Source: Rhodoferax sp. U2-2l
GTDB lineage: Bacteria > Pseudomonadota > Gammaproteobacteria > Burkholderiales > Burkholderiaceae_C
Reading direction: 5' to 3'
DNA: 64,000 nt
NCBI RefSeq assembly: GCF_020594515.1
Contig: NZ_JAJCTH010000008.1
Location: forward strand, 1-64,000
Part shown: piece by piece, positions 24,416 to 33,370 of the stretch
Numbering within the stretch: the first letter of the stretch is position 1
How the letters are laid out: each line of letters begins with the position of its first letter
Program-made: the position numbers and the translations under genes
Notes under the pieces: model-generated
What the model was told of the DNA's origin: nothing
The model's input: the letters and a program-made list of their open reading frames with translations, nothing else
Databases searched by the model: none

Positions 24416-26497
24416 ATGTACTTATTATTTGAAGAAACCGGCAAATTCCTGGCCGGCCGGGCGCTCTCGGAGACCGACGCCTCCGCGCAGGTGGAGCTCG
24501 ACAGCGGCAAACGTGTCAAGGTCAAGGCGACCAACATTCTGCTGAGGTTTGACAAACCCGAACCGGCCCAGCTGATGGCAGCCGCCCACACGGTAGCCAG
24601 TGGCATCGAGCTGGACATGGCCTGGGAGTTCGCCCCCGAGGACGACTTTGGTTTTGCCGAGCTGGCCCGCGACTATTTCTCGGAGCAGGCCTCCTTGAGT
24701 GAACAGGCGGGCATGCTGCTGGCGCTGTTTGAGGCACCGCACTACTTCCGCCGCGCGGGCAAAGGGCGTTTTCGCAAGGCCTCGCAAGACATCCTGGCGC
24801 AGGCGCTGGCCGCCATCGAGAAGAAAAAACAGATCGCCCTGCAGATTGAGGCCTGGGTCAAAGACTTGAGCGCAGGCACCTGCCCGCAGCCGATCCGCGA
24901 CCAGTTGTACAAAATTTTGTTCAAGCCCGACAAAAACGCGCCTGAATACAAGGCAGTGGTGGAGGCCTCCCGCGCCACCCACCTGGGCCCGCTGGAGCTA
25001 TTGATCAAGGCCGGCGCCATCGACTCGCCCTACCAGTTCCACTGGCGGCGGTTTTTGCTGGAAAACTTCCCCAAGGGCACTGGTTTCCCGAAGCTCGACG
25101 CGCCGCAGATCACCGAGGACCTGCCGCTCTCCAGCGCGCAGGCGTTTTCCATCGACGACTCGGCCACCACCGAGATCGACGACGCGCTCTCGGTGCAAGG
25201 CCTGGGCACCGGCACCGTGCTGCTGGGCATCCACATTGCCGCGCCGGGGCTGGCCATTTCACCGGGCAGCGCCATCGACCAGCTGGGCCGCGCCCGCCTG
25301 TCCACCATGTACATGCCGGGCTACAAGATCACCATGTTGCCCGACGAGGTGGTGCAGGCCTACACCCTGATGGAGGGGCAGGCCTGCCCGGCGGTGTCGC
25401 TGTATGTCACGCTGGATGAAGCCACGCTGGCCATCAAGAGCAGCGAAACCCGGCTGGAGCGGGTGCACATTGGCGCCAACCTGCGGCATGACCAGCTCGA
25501 TGCGGTGGTCACCACCGAGTGGCTGCAAAACCCCGGCTTTGACCATGGCATTGACCCGCCGCCGCTGGCCCACCAGCGCGACAGCTTGGCCTTTTTGTAC
25601 CGCCTGGCACTGGACCTGAAAGCCAAACGCGAAGTCGTGCGCGGCAAACCCGAGAACTTCAGCCGGCCCGATTACAACTACCGGCTGGTCGGTAACGACG
25701 GTGCCGAGCCCCAGGGCGATGAGCAGGTCGAGATCAGCGTGCGCCAGCGCGGCGCGCCGCTGGATTTGATCGTCTCCGAGGCGATGATCCTGGCCAACAG
25801 CAGCTGGGGCAGCTGGCTGGCCGAGCTGGGTGTACCCGGCATTTACCGCAGCCAGGCCAGCATGGCGCCGGGCGTGAAAGTGCGCATGGGCACCAAAGCC
25901 CTGCCGCACGCCGGCCTGGGTGTCAAAAGTTACGCCTGGAGCAGCTCGCCGTTACGCCGTTACACCGACCTGGTCAACCAGTGGCAGATCATCGCCTGCG
26001 CCCGCCACGGCAAAACCGCCGCGCTGGCGGCGCCGTTCAAACCCAAGGACGTGGACCTGTTTGCCATCATCTCCAGCTTTGACGCGACCTACGCGGCCTA
26101 CCACGGCTTCCAGAACGCCATGGAGCGTTTCTGGATTCTGAAATACGTGCAGCAGCAAGGCATCACCGAAGTAGAGGCGACCCTGTTCAAGGACAACCTG
26201 GTGCGCGCCGACCACCTGCCGCTGGTGCTGCCGGTGGCTGGTGCCCAGAGCTTGCCGCGCGGTGCGCGGGTGCTGGTGCGCCTGGGCGACATTGACGAGG
26301 TGTCGCTGGACATCCATGGCACGGTCACCCAGCGGCTCGACGGTGGCGAGGACGACAAGGGCGGCGCCGCCCAGCAAGCGCTGGACGACGAGTCGGACGA
26401 CGACACGCTGGCCGGCCCCATCGCCATTGCGGTGGACCTCAGCGAGGGCGATGCGGCACCCGGCACCACCGCCCCCGGCGATAATCCCGCGCCGTGA
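24416..26497 (+). CDS. RNB-domain exoribonuclease (RNase II family)
   Basis: 693 residues beginning MYLLFEETGK. The catalytic RNB domain shows AFSIDDSATTEIDDALSV (~245-262), carrying the acidic metal ligands, and the downstream YAWSSSPLRRYTDLVNQWQI (~505-525). The C-terminal region is acidic and low-complexity and lacks an obvious S1 domain of normal length. This is the RNase II-like 3'-5' exonuclease of betaproteobacteria. An in-frame upstream ATG (24335) lies inside non-protein-like sequence. The stop overlaps the GTG start of the next gene (GTGA). Confidence 0.88.
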   Translation: MYLLFEETGKFLAGRALSETDASAQVELDSGKRVKVKATNILLRFDKPEPAQLMAAAHTVASGIELDMAWEFAPEDDFGFAELARDYFSEQASLSEQAGMLLALFEAPHYFRRAGKGRFRKASQDILAQALAAIEKKKQIALQIEAWVKDLSAGTCPQPIRDQLYKILFKPDKNAPEYKAVVEASRATHLGPLELLIKAGAIDSPYQFHWRRFLLENFPKGTGFPKLDAPQITEDLPLSSAQAFSIDDSATTEIDDALSVQGLGTGTVLLGIHIAAPGLAISPGSAIDQLGRARLSTMYMPGYKITMLPDEVVQAYTLMEGQACPAVSLYVTLDEATLAIKSSETRLERVHIGANLRHDQLDAVVTTEWLQNPGFDHGIDPPPLAHQRDSLAFLYRLALDLKAKREVVRGKPENFSRPDYNYRLVGNDGAEPQGDEQVEISVRQRGAPLDLIVSEAMILANSSWGSWLAELGVPGIYRSQASMAPGVKVRMGTKALPHAGLGVKSYAWSSSPLRRYTDLVNQWQIIACARHGKTAALAAPFKPKDVDLFAIISSFDATYAAYHGFQNAMERFWILKYVQQQGITEVEATLFKDNLVRADHLPLVLPVAGAQSLPRGARVLVRLGDIDEVSLDIHGTVTQRLDGGEDDKGGAAQQALDDESDDDTLAGPIAIAVDLSEGDAAPGTTAPGDNPAP

Positions 26498-27351
26498 ACC
26501 TGCGGTCTTTCAGCACCCTTCAAATCGCCCTGGGCGTGTCCGTGGCCGTGCATGCGGCCTTGCTGACGGTGCGTTTTGTCGACCCCGAGGTCTTCAACCG
26601 GGTGTTTGAAGACACCCCGCTGGAAGTGATTCTGGTCAACGCCAAAACCGACGAAAAACCCACCAAGGCGCGCGCCATCGCCCAGGCCAACATGGCCGGC
26701 GGCGGTAACCTCGACAAGGGCCGCGCCACCAGCCCGCTGCCCCATGCGATGGTGTCGATGCAAGGTGAGGTGAGCGAACAAGAACGCGAGCGCCAGGTGC
26801 GCGAGATGCAGGAGCAGCAAAAGGTGATGCTCTCCAAGGTCAAGTCCGCACTGGCCGCCATGCCGCCGACCGATCCGCTGCAAAAAAAGCTCAATCCCGA
26901 TGAGGTCCAACGCGAAGAAAAGCGCCGCCAGCTCATTGAGCTGCTGGCTGAGATTGAGCGGCGCATCCAGATGGAAAACGAGCGCCCGAAAAAGCGCTAC
27001 ATCAGCCCGGCCACACGCGAGGCCGTCTACGCCATCTATTACGACCGCCTGCGCCGCGCCATCGAAGACAAGGGCACCGACAATTTCCCCGAAGCCAACG
27101 GCCACAAGCTGTATGGCGAACTCACCATGATCGTCACCGTCAACCATGACGGCCGGGTGATCGCCACCGAAGTGGTGCAAAGCTCGGGCAATGCGCTGCT
27201 GGACCGCCGCGCCCAGGCGATTGCCAAAGGCGCCGGGCCGTTTGGCGCGTTCAACCGCGAGATGCGCCGCCAGGCTGACCAGATTGCCGTGGTATCGCGT
27301 TTCAAATTCACCCGTGACGACACGCTGCAAACCCGGCTCAATGCACCCTGA
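26494..27351 (+). CDS. TonB-like energy-transducer protein
   Basis: 285 residues starting at GTG (26494), coupled to the exonuclease stop. One N-terminal membrane anchor (LQIALGVSVAVHAALLTVRF) is followed by a long periplasmic helical/coiled-coil region (~85-160: SEQERERQVREMQEQQKVML). The C-terminal TonB fold holds YAIYYDRLRRAIEDKG, VNHDGRVIATEVVQSSG and LLDRRAQAIAKGAGPFGAF. It should span the periplasm and may couple proton-motive force to a receptor. The TonB-dependent receptor at 34233 is a candidate client, but no ExbBD is nearby. Confidence 0.85.
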   Translation: MNLRSFSTLQIALGVSVAVHAALLTVRFVDPEVFNRVFEDTPLEVILVNAKTDEKPTKARAIAQANMAGGGNLDKGRATSPLPHAMVSMQGEVSEQERERQVREMQEQQKVMLSKVKSALAAMPPTDPLQKKLNPDEVQREEKRRQLIELLAEIERRIQMENERPKKRYISPATREAVYAIYYDRLRRAIEDKGTDNFPEANGHKLYGELTMIVTVNHDGRVIATEVVQSSGNALLDRRAQAIAKGAGPFGAFNREMRRQADQIAVVSRFKFTRDDTLQTRLNAP

Positions 27352-27384
27352 GCGTGTTGGGCCAGCCAAGAAAGACACTTGTTT

Positions 27385-28221
27385 ATGAGCACCGACCTCT
27401 ACTGCGTCATGGGCCACCCGGTGGCCCACAGCCAGTCACCCTGGATCCACACCCGTTTTGCCGAACTCACCGGGCAAGACATTTTGTACACCAAGCGCGA
27501 GATACCGCTGGACCACTTTGCGGCCAGCGTGCAAGCCTTCTTTGATGAGGGTGGCCACGGCTGCAACATCACCGTGCCGTTCAAGTTTGAGGCCGCCGAG
27601 CTGGCCACCCACACCAGCGAGCGCGGCTTGTTGGCGCAGGCCTGCAACATCCTGACGTTCTCGGGCGGCAAGATCACCGCCGACAACACCGATGGCCTGG
27701 GCCTGGTGGACGACATCGAGCAAAACGCCGGGGTACCGCTCAAGGGCCAACGCGTGCTGTTGATGGGCGCCGGGGGTGCCGCCGCCGGTGTGCTGGGCCC
27801 GCTGATCAACGCCCAGCCCGCCCACATCAGCGTGGCCAACCGCACGCTGCACCGGGCCGAGCTGCTGACCGCGCGCCACCAGAGCCTGGCGGCCTTGCAA
27901 AACGTCGAGCTGCAAGCCCATGACCTCAAACACCTGGACGGCGCCTTCGACATCGTCATCAACGGCACCGCCAGCAGCCTGGGCGGCCATGGCGTGCCGG
28001 TGACTGCCCGGGTGCTCAAACCCGGTGCCCTGGCCTACGACATGATGTACGGCCCCGGGGCCCGGCCCTTCATGGACTGGGCGCGCGCCCACGGTGCGGT
28101 GCCGCGGGACGGGCTGGGCATGCTGGTGGGCCAGGCCGCCGAGGCGTTTTACATCTGGCGTGGCGTCATGCCACCGGCCGGTCAGGTGCTGGGTGAATTG
28201 CGGGCCAAACTGGCGGGCTGA
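27385..28221 (+). CDS. aroE: Shikimate dehydrogenase
   Basis: 278 residues; it reduces 3-dehydroshikimate to shikimate with NADPH. The N-terminal substrate domain has GHPVAHSQSPWIH and ITVPFKF with its catalytic lysine, and ADNTDGLG carries the paired aspartate. The Rossmann domain has LLMGAGGAAAGV and an NRT motif, the usual NADP-specific context. The C-terminus has DGLGMLVGQAAEAF. I prefer the ATG at 27385 over a TTG two codons upstream. mtgA follows after 6 bp. Confidence 0.95.
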   Translation: MSTDLYCVMGHPVAHSQSPWIHTRFAELTGQDILYTKREIPLDHFAASVQAFFDEGGHGCNITVPFKFEAAELATHTSERGLLAQACNILTFSGGKITADNTDGLGLVDDIEQNAGVPLKGQRVLLMGAGGAAAGVLGPLINAQPAHISVANRTLHRAELLTARHQSLAALQNVELQAHDLKHLDGAFDIVINGTASSLGGHGVPVTARVLKPGALAYDMMYGPGARPFMDWARAHGAVPRDGLGMLVGQAAEAFYIWRGVMPPAGQVLGELRAKLAG

Positions 28222-28227
28222 GCCACC

Positions 28228-29016
28228 ATGAGAACCGTCTGGCGCTGGGTTGTGCTGGTGATGGCAGCGGGCGTGCTGCTGCAGCTGTATTTTGTCGCGC
28301 GCATCGCAGCCATGGTGGTGATCGACCCGCAAAGCACCGCGTTCCAGCGCTCCGAGGCCTGGCGGCTGGTGGTGGACACCGGCAGCCTGCCCTGGCGCCA
28401 GCAATGGGTGCCCTACGAACAGTTGTCCAGCAACCTCAAACGTGCGGTGATTGCCAGCGAGGACGACGGCTTTGCCAACCACGACGGCGTGGACTGGGAC
28501 GCGCTGGAAAAAGCCTGGGAGAAAAACGCCAAGGCCGAGGAACGCGCCGCCCAGGCCCTGGCGCTGGCCGAGCGCGCCCAAGCCAAAGCGGCGGCCAAAA
28601 ACCCGGCCAAGGCCGCCGCCTCGCAGCCCAAGCCCGTGAAGGCGCCCAAGGTGATCGGTGGCTCCACCATCACCCAGCAGCTGGCCAAAAACCTGTTCCT
28701 GTCCGGCGAGCGCACGCTGATGCGCAAGGGCCAGGAGTTTGTGCTGACCCTGCTGCTGGAGGCGCTGCTGGACAAACAGCGCATTCTGGAGATTTACCTC
28801 AACAACGTGGAGTGGGGTGAAGGCGTGTTTGGCGCCGAAGCGGCGGCGCAGCGTTACTTCCGCAAACCGGCCAGCAAACTCAGCACCTATGAAGCGGCGC
28901 GGCTGGCCGTGATGCTGCCGCGGCCCAAGTATTTCGAAAAACTGCCCAACTCCAGCTATGTGGCCGCTCGCGCGTCGGTCATCGCGCGACGGTTGGAAAG
29001 CGCCGAGCTGCCATGA
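28228..29016 (+). CDS. mtgA: Monofunctional peptidoglycan transglycosylase with an Ala/Lys-rich insertion
   Basis: 262 residues. An N-terminal membrane anchor is followed by a GT51 domain: catalytic IASEDDGFANHDGVDW (~75-92), GGSTITQQLAKNLFL (~149-163), KGQEFVLTLLLEALL and ILEIYLNNVEWG. It polymerises lipid II glycans at the inner membrane. Between DWDALEKAWEKN and GGSTITQQ there is an extra segment of about 45 residues rich in Ala and Lys (~100-145), where the family normally has a short loop. Both active-site blocks are intact, so the enzyme is probably functional. Confidence 0.92.
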   Translation: MRTVWRWVVLVMAAGVLLQLYFVARIAAMVVIDPQSTAFQRSEAWRLVVDTGSLPWRQQWVPYEQLSSNLKRAVIASEDDGFANHDGVDWDALEKAWEKNAKAEERAAQALALAERAQAKAAAKNPAKAAASQPKPVKAPKVIGGSTITQQLAKNLFLSGERTLMRKGQEFVLTLLLEALLDKQRILEIYLNNVEWGEGVFGAEAAAQRYFRKPASKLSTYEAARLAVMLPRPKYFEKLPNSSYVAARASVIARRLESAELP

Positions 29017-29050
29017 CGCACGGCCACACCACCTGGGCACGGAGTCAGCC

Positions 29051-29683
29051 ATGAAGCCCTTGTTGCTCGACTGGGCAGCCGCCGTGGTGAGTTATTTCCT
29101 GCTCGGGTTGATCCGCATCCTGACCGGTTCGCAGGCGCGCTGGTGGGGCTGCCCGCCCAAGGCCTTGCAGCGCATCTACTTTGCCAACCACCAAAGCCAC
29201 GCCGACCTGGTGATGATCTGGGCCGCCCTGCCCAAAGAGTTGCGCCGCCGCACCCGCGCCGTGGCCGCGCGGGACTACTGGGGCAAGACGCCGTTTCGGT
29301 TGTGGCTGACCACCGCGGTGTTCAACGTGATCTATGTCTCGCGCACCCGCCAAGCCGACGAAGACCCGCTGGGGCCTCTGGTGGACGCGCTGCGCGGGGG
29401 CGATTCGCTGATCCTGTTCCCGGAAGGCACGCGCGGTTTTGCCGATGAACCCCAGGCCTTCAAGGCGGGCTTGTACAACCTGGCGCGCCAGTTCCCCGAC
29501 GTGGAGCTGGTGCCGACCTGGATCAACAACGTGCAGCGCGTCATGCCCAAGGGCGAGGTGGTGCCGGTGCCGGTGCTGTGCTCGGTCACCTTTGGCGCGC
29601 CGATGCAGGTGCTGGACGGCGAAGACTGCCACGCGTTTTTGCAGCGCGCCCGCGCCGCCGTGATCGCCTTGCGCCACGTTTGA
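29051..29683 (+). CDS. 1-acyl-glycerol-3-phosphate acyltransferase-like (PlsC domain)
   Basis: 211 residues. The acyltransferase motifs are NHQSHADLV (HxxxxD, ~46), SLILFPEGTRGF (~127) and LVPTWINNVQRVMP. One N-terminal hydrophobic segment anchors it to the inner membrane. It is followed 11 bp later by a CdsA-like cytidylyltransferase, so the pair probably works on successive phosphatidic-acid steps. Confidence 0.88.
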   Translation: MKPLLLDWAAAVVSYFLLGLIRILTGSQARWWGCPPKALQRIYFANHQSHADLVMIWAALPKELRRRTRAVAARDYWGKTPFRLWLTTAVFNVIYVSRTRQADEDPLGPLVDALRGGDSLILFPEGTRGFADEPQAFKAGLYNLARQFPDVELVPTWINNVQRVMPKGEVVPVPVLCSVTFGAPMQVLDGEDCHAFLQRARAAVIALRHV

Positions 29684-29694
29684 GGGGCAGCCCC

Positions 29695-30693
29695 ATGTAC
29701 CAAGCCCTGCGAAACATGCCTTCCACCCAGCAGATCGGGGCCTTGTTTGTCATCCTGTTTGGCATGTTGCTGCTGGCCGGGCTGGTGATTTTTCTGCGCT
29801 CGATGCGCGAACATGACGACCCGGATCGGCAAGCGCGCCACCTCGACGAGATGGACAACCTGACGCAGCTGCTGAAAACCAGTTCGCTGCTGTTTTTGGT
29901 GTTCTGGGTGGCCTGGATGGCGGGCGACACCTCCCGCCTGGTGCTGTTTGGCGTGGGCTCGTTTTTTGCGCTGCGCGAGTTCTTGACGCTGTCACCCACC
30001 CGCCACGGCGACCACCGCAGCCTGGTGCTGGCGTTTTTTGTCATTTTGCCGATGCAGTACTGGCTGGTGGGCACGGCGCAGTTCAACCTGTTTGTGGTGT
30101 TCATCCCGGTGTATGTGTTTCTGGCGCTGCCGGTGGCCAGCGCTCTGGCCAACGACCCGCAGCAGTTTCTGGAGCGCAATGCCAAGCTGCAATGGGGCAT
30201 CATGGTCTGCATCTACGGCATGAGCCATGTGCCGGCCCTGCTGCTGCTCAAGTTCCCCGGCTACGACTCGAAAGACGCGTTTCTGGTGCTGTTCCTGGTG
30301 CTGGTGGTGCAAACTTGCATGCTGGTCCAGCATCTGGTGTCGCGCCGCCTGATCGAGCTGGGCAAACGCCCCTCGGTGCCCCTGATCAGCCAGAGCTTCA
30401 CCTGGCGCGCCTGGTGGTCAGGCATGGTCTCGGGCAGTGTGCTGGGGGCGCTGCTGACCGGCATCACCCCGTTTGCGGCAGGGCAGGCGTTTTCGCTGGC
30501 CTTCATTGCCTGCGCCGCCGGGACCATGGGGCATCTGGTGATGAAGGCGCTCAAACGCGACCGGGGCATCCCGATGTGGCAAGGGCGGGACAAAAGTGTC
30601 ACCGGCGCGGGCGGCATGCTCGACCGCATTGACGCCCTGTGTTTTGCGGCGCCGGTGTTCTTTTATTCCGTGCGATGGTATTTTGGGCTTTAA
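29695..30693 (+). CDS. Phosphatidate cytidylyltransferase-like membrane protein
   Basis: 332 residues with about eight membrane segments. The C-terminal part (KRDRGIPMWQGRDKSVTGAG followed by GGMLDRIDALCFAAPVFFY) contains the CdsA signature with D(R)IDAL. The family makes CDP-diacylglycerol from phosphatidate and CTP. It sits in an apparent operon with the PlsC-type gene. It may be a paralogue of the housekeeping cdsA, which in proteobacteria usually lies near uppS/dxr. Confidence 0.85.
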   Translation: MYQALRNMPSTQQIGALFVILFGMLLLAGLVIFLRSMREHDDPDRQARHLDEMDNLTQLLKTSSLLFLVFWVAWMAGDTSRLVLFGVGSFFALREFLTLSPTRHGDHRSLVLAFFVILPMQYWLVGTAQFNLFVVFIPVYVFLALPVASALANDPQQFLERNAKLQWGIMVCIYGMSHVPALLLLKFPGYDSKDAFLVLFLVLVVQTCMLVQHLVSRRLIELGKRPSVPLISQSFTWRAWWSGMVSGSVLGALLTGITPFAAGQAFSLAFIACAAGTMGHLVMKALKRDRGIPMWQGRDKSVTGAGGMLDRIDALCFAAPVFFYSVRWYFGL

Positions 30694-30717
30694 CGACATG
30701 ATGCCGACCTGCCTGCC

Positions 30718-31278
30718 ATGAGAATCCTCGGCATTGACCCCGGCCTGCGCACCACCGGTTTTGGCGTGGTGGATGTGGACGGTGCCAACCTGACCTATGT
30801 GGCCAGCGGCACCATCAGCACCATCCACATCGAAAAAGACCAGTTGCCCGCGCGCCTGAAGGTGTTGTTTGACGGTATCCGCGAGGTGGTGGCGCGGTAT
30901 GAGCCCGATGCCGCCTCGGTCGAGATCGTGTTTGTCAACGTCAACCCGCAGTCCACCCTGCTGCTGGGCCAGGCGCGCGGTGCGGTGATCACGGCGCTGG
31001 TGTCGGCAGATTTGCCGGTGGCCGAATACACCGCGCTGCAGATGAAACAGGCGGTGGTGGGCTACGGCCGGGCCGACAAAACGCAAATTCAGGAGATGGT
31101 GCGGCGTCTGCTGGTGCTGCCGGGCCTGCCCGGGCCGGACGCCGCCGACGCGCTGGGCCTGGCCATCACCCACGCCCACGCGGCCACGTCGATTGCCCGG
31201 CTGGCGCAGGCCAAAGGCGTGGGTGGCGCGCAGAACCAGACGCAAAAGGCGGCTTACAAAGGCGGGCGCAGCCGCTGA
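30718..31278 (+). CDS. ruvC: Holliday junction endodeoxyribonuclease RuvC
   Basis: 186 residues. The metal-binding acids of the RNase H-like fold are visible: [15 protein letters not shown] (Asp7), [20 protein letters not shown] (Glu ~66) and [17 protein letters not shown] (~139-142). It resolves Holliday junctions with RuvAB; ruvA and ruvB are not adjacent in this window. The start ATG at 30718 matches the canonical MRILGIDPG beginning. Confidence 0.96.
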   Translation: MRILGIDPGLRTTGFGVVDVDGANLTYVASGTISTIHIEKDQLPARLKVLFDGIREVVARYEPDAASVEIVFVNVNPQSTLLLGQARGAVITALVSADLPVAEYTALQMKQAVVGYGRADKTQIQEMVRRLLVLPGLPGPDAADALGLAITHAHAATSIARLAQAKGVGGAQNQTQKAAYKGGRSR

Positions 31279-31337
31279 CTGTCTGGCCCAAGCCGCACGA
31301 TGTGGCTGCTTGTGGTGCGTGGCGCAGCCCAGTCAGC

Positions 31338-31514
31338 TTAGGCCAGCCGCTCCAGAATCAGCACCGCAAAAAAAGTCAGCGCGGCCAGCACCGTCCACTT
31401 GATGATTTTCAGACCCCATTGCTTGTACCGCGCCTGCCCAGTGCCGATGTAAAACACAAAACAGGCCACCGCGCCCAGCAGCAGCATGAGGATGATCCAT
31501 CGAGCCAGCAACAT
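31338..31514 (-). CDS. Small two-helix membrane protein downstream of lpxC
   Basis: 58 residues, starting MLLARWIILMLLLGAVACFV. The first membrane helix spans ~5-25, a basic loop (QARYKQWGLKIIKW) follows, and a second helix (TVLAALTFFAVLILERLA) ends the protein. It begins 17 bp after the lpxC stop on the same strand. Codon use and the clean two-helix pattern argue that it is real. The function is unknown. Confidence 0.7.
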   Translation of the reverse strand: MLLARWIILMLLLGAVACFVFYIGTGQARYKQWGLKIIKWTVLAALTFFAVLILERLA

Positions 31515-31531
31515 GGCAGGGGGCGCCAGTC

Positions 31532-32455
31532 CTACCAGGCGCGCGCCAGTTGCGCAAAACCCTGCGGCGCCAGCTTGTCGTTGTCGAAGGTGACCACATC
31601 CCAGGCGTCGGGGTGGTTGAGCAGCTCGCGCAGCAGCAGGTTGTTCATCGCGTGGCCGGAGCGAAACGCGCTGTAGGCGGCCAGCAGCGGTTTGCCCAGC
31701 AGGTACAGGTCGCCCATGGCGTCGAGAATTTTGTGTTTGACGAATTCGTCGTCATACCGCAGGCCACCGGCGTTGAGCACCTTGTAGTCGTCCATGACGA
31801 TGGCGTTGTCCATACCACCGCCCAGCGCCAGACCGTTGGCGCGCATCATCTCCACGTCTTTGGTGAAGCCAAAGGTGCGGGCGCGGGCAATGTCCTTGGT
31901 GTAGGAGCCGGTGCTCATGTCAAACACCACGCGCTGGCCGGTCGAGTCCACCGCCGGGTGGCTGAACTCGATCTCGAAACTGAGCTGGTAGCCGTGGTAG
32001 GGCGCCAGCCGGGCCCACTTGACGTTGGCACCTTCGCCCTGGCGCACCTCCACCGGCTTGAGCAAGCGGACAAAACGCCGGGGGGCGTTTTGCATCTCGA
32101 TGCCCGCGCTTTGCAGCAAAAACACGAACGACGACGCCGAGCCGTCCAGAATCGGCACCTCTTCGGCGGTGATGTCCACATACAGGTTGTCCACGCCCAA
32201 ACCCGCGCAGGCCGACATCAGGTGCTCCACCGTGTGCACCTTGGCCTGGCCGTGCGAGATGGTGGAGGCCATGCGGGTGTCGGTCACCGCCAGGGCGGAG
32301 ACCGGAATGTCCACCGGCTGTGGCAAATCCACCCGGCGAAAGACGATGCCGGTGTCAGGCTGCGCCGGGCGCAGGGTGATTTCCACCCGCTGGCCGCTGT
32401 GCAGGCCCACGCCCACGGCGCGGGTCAGGGTTTTGAGGGTTCGTTGTTTGAGCAC
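31532..32455 (-). CDS. lpxC: UDP-3-O-acyl-N-acetylglucosamine deacetylase
   Basis: 307 residues; the committed step of lipid A synthesis. The zinc ligands appear in [14 protein letters not shown] (~75-85) and [14 protein letters not shown] (His/Asp pair ~237-241), with SGHAMNN near 262 as the catalytic histidine context. It starts [20 protein letters not shown]. In most betaproteobacteria lpxC directly follows ftsZ. Here it is about 7.7 kb away, with nitrogen-oxide genes in between, so it must have its own promoter or read-through from the norEF genes. Confidence 0.97.
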   Translation of the reverse strand: MLKQRTLKTLTRAVGVGLHSGQRVEITLRPAQPDTGIVFRRVDLPQPVDIPVSALAVTDTRMASTISHGQAKVHTVEHLMSACAGLGVDNLYVDITAEEVPILDGSASSFVFLLQSAGIEMQNAPRRFVRLLKPVEVRQGEGANVKWARLAPYHGYQLSFEIEFSHPAVDSTGQRVVFDMSTGSYTKDIARARTFGFTKDVEMMRANGLALGGGMDNAIVMDDYKVLNAGGLRYDDEFVKHKILDAMGDLYLLGKPLLAAYSAFRSGHAMNNLLLRELLNHPDAWDVVTFDNDKLAPQGFAQLARAW

Positions 32456-32566
32456 GCGGCGATTTTACTTTTTCCATGGTCACCGCGAGATCGCCCGTGC
32501 GGTGTGTGGACTCAGACCACCCGACGGGCCGGGCAAGCGCCTTCAGCCCCCGCAAACCGGCGCGGC

Positions 32567-33031
32567 TCAGGCGCCTGCGGGCGGCGTGAACATCAAAAAC
32601 AGCGCCTCATCCTCTGCCGCCACATGCTTGGCCAACTCGGCCAAAAAGGCTTGCCAGCCCGCTTTCACAGCGGCCAGCGTGGTTTGCTGGGCCGGTGGCA
32701 CGACCAGGGCGTTCAAGCGGGCGGTCATGCCAGCGGTGTCCAGGCTATGGCGGGCATGCTCTTGCATCATGTCGTCGATGAGCAGCCCGATCAACGTGTT
32801 GCCGCCCTGCGCCATCATGGGGAACAGGCGCATTTCTTCCTTGAACATGTGCGCCTCCAGCTCCACCATCAGGGCCTGCAGCTCGTCGGCAAAGCGGGTG
32901 CCCTCCGGGCCGGCAGGCAACTGTTGGGCCAGCGCGATCAACGCGGGCAGGTCCTGCCGGTGCTTCTCATGGAATTCACTCAGGATGTAATCCATCAGGT
33001 CTGGGGCAGTGGTGGGGAGTGTCTGGGTCAT
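32567..33031 (-). CDS. Hemerythrin HHE-domain protein
   Basis: 154 residues starting MTQTLPTTAPDL. The histidine/glutamate ligands of a di-iron hemerythrin fold recur in FHEKHRQDL (~25), ELEAHMFKEEMRLFPMM (~63-80), DDMMQEHARHS (~97) and LAKHVAAEDEALFLMF (~137). It resembles NO-responsive RIC/DnrN-type proteins and follows norE/norF-like genes on the same strand. It lacks the N-terminal ScdA-type cysteine segment of classical YtfE, so a role in NO sensing or Fe-S repair is only inferred. Confidence 0.78.
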   Translation of the reverse strand: MTQTLPTTAPDLMDYILSEFHEKHRQDLPALIALAQQLPAGPEGTRFADELQALMVELEAHMFKEEMRLFPMMAQGGNTLIGLLIDDMMQEHARHSLDTAGMTARLNALVVPPAQQTTLAAVKAGWQAFLAELAKHVAAEDEALFLMFTPPAGA

Positions 33032-33080
33032 GGCGTGAAGTCCATCAAAGAAAAAAACAGGGGATGCCGTCGCAGCGGTG

Positions 33081-33356
33081 CTAACCCAGGCCAAGCCAGT
33101 AGGCCAGCAGGATCAGGCTGGTCACCGTGATCAGCCAACCCAGCATCAGGCGGCGCCACCCTACCGGGGCGTGGCGAAGTTCCATGAAGTCGTTCATCAC
33201 CCAGACACCCTTGAACACAGCCAGGGCAAAGATGGCCAGCACCGGCAGCATGCCACCTCGGCCTACCTGCCCTGACTCGCCCAGCCACCAGGTGATGGCG
33301 GTGGCCACAAGCAGCATCGCCCAGATTCGATTCACCGAAAAAAAACGCAGGGTCAC
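33081..33356 (-). CDS. norF: NorF-like small membrane protein (cytochrome oxidase subunit IV type)
   Basis: 91 residues starting at GTG (33356), which has GGAAGGA upstream. Three hydrophobic segments match the small COX4-like NorF proteins: IWAMLLVATAITWWLG, LPVLAIFALAVFKGVWVMND and RRLMLGWLITVTSLILLAYW. It begins 14 bp after the norE-like stop. NorF is an accessory to NorCB nitric oxide reductase, but norC and norB are not in this window. Confidence 0.7.
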   Translation of the reverse strand: MTLRFFSVNRIWAMLLVATAITWWLGESGQVGRGGMLPVLAIFALAVFKGVWVMNDFMELRHAPVGWRRLMLGWLITVTSLILLAYWLGLG

Positions 33357-33370
33357 GGGCCAGTCCTTCC

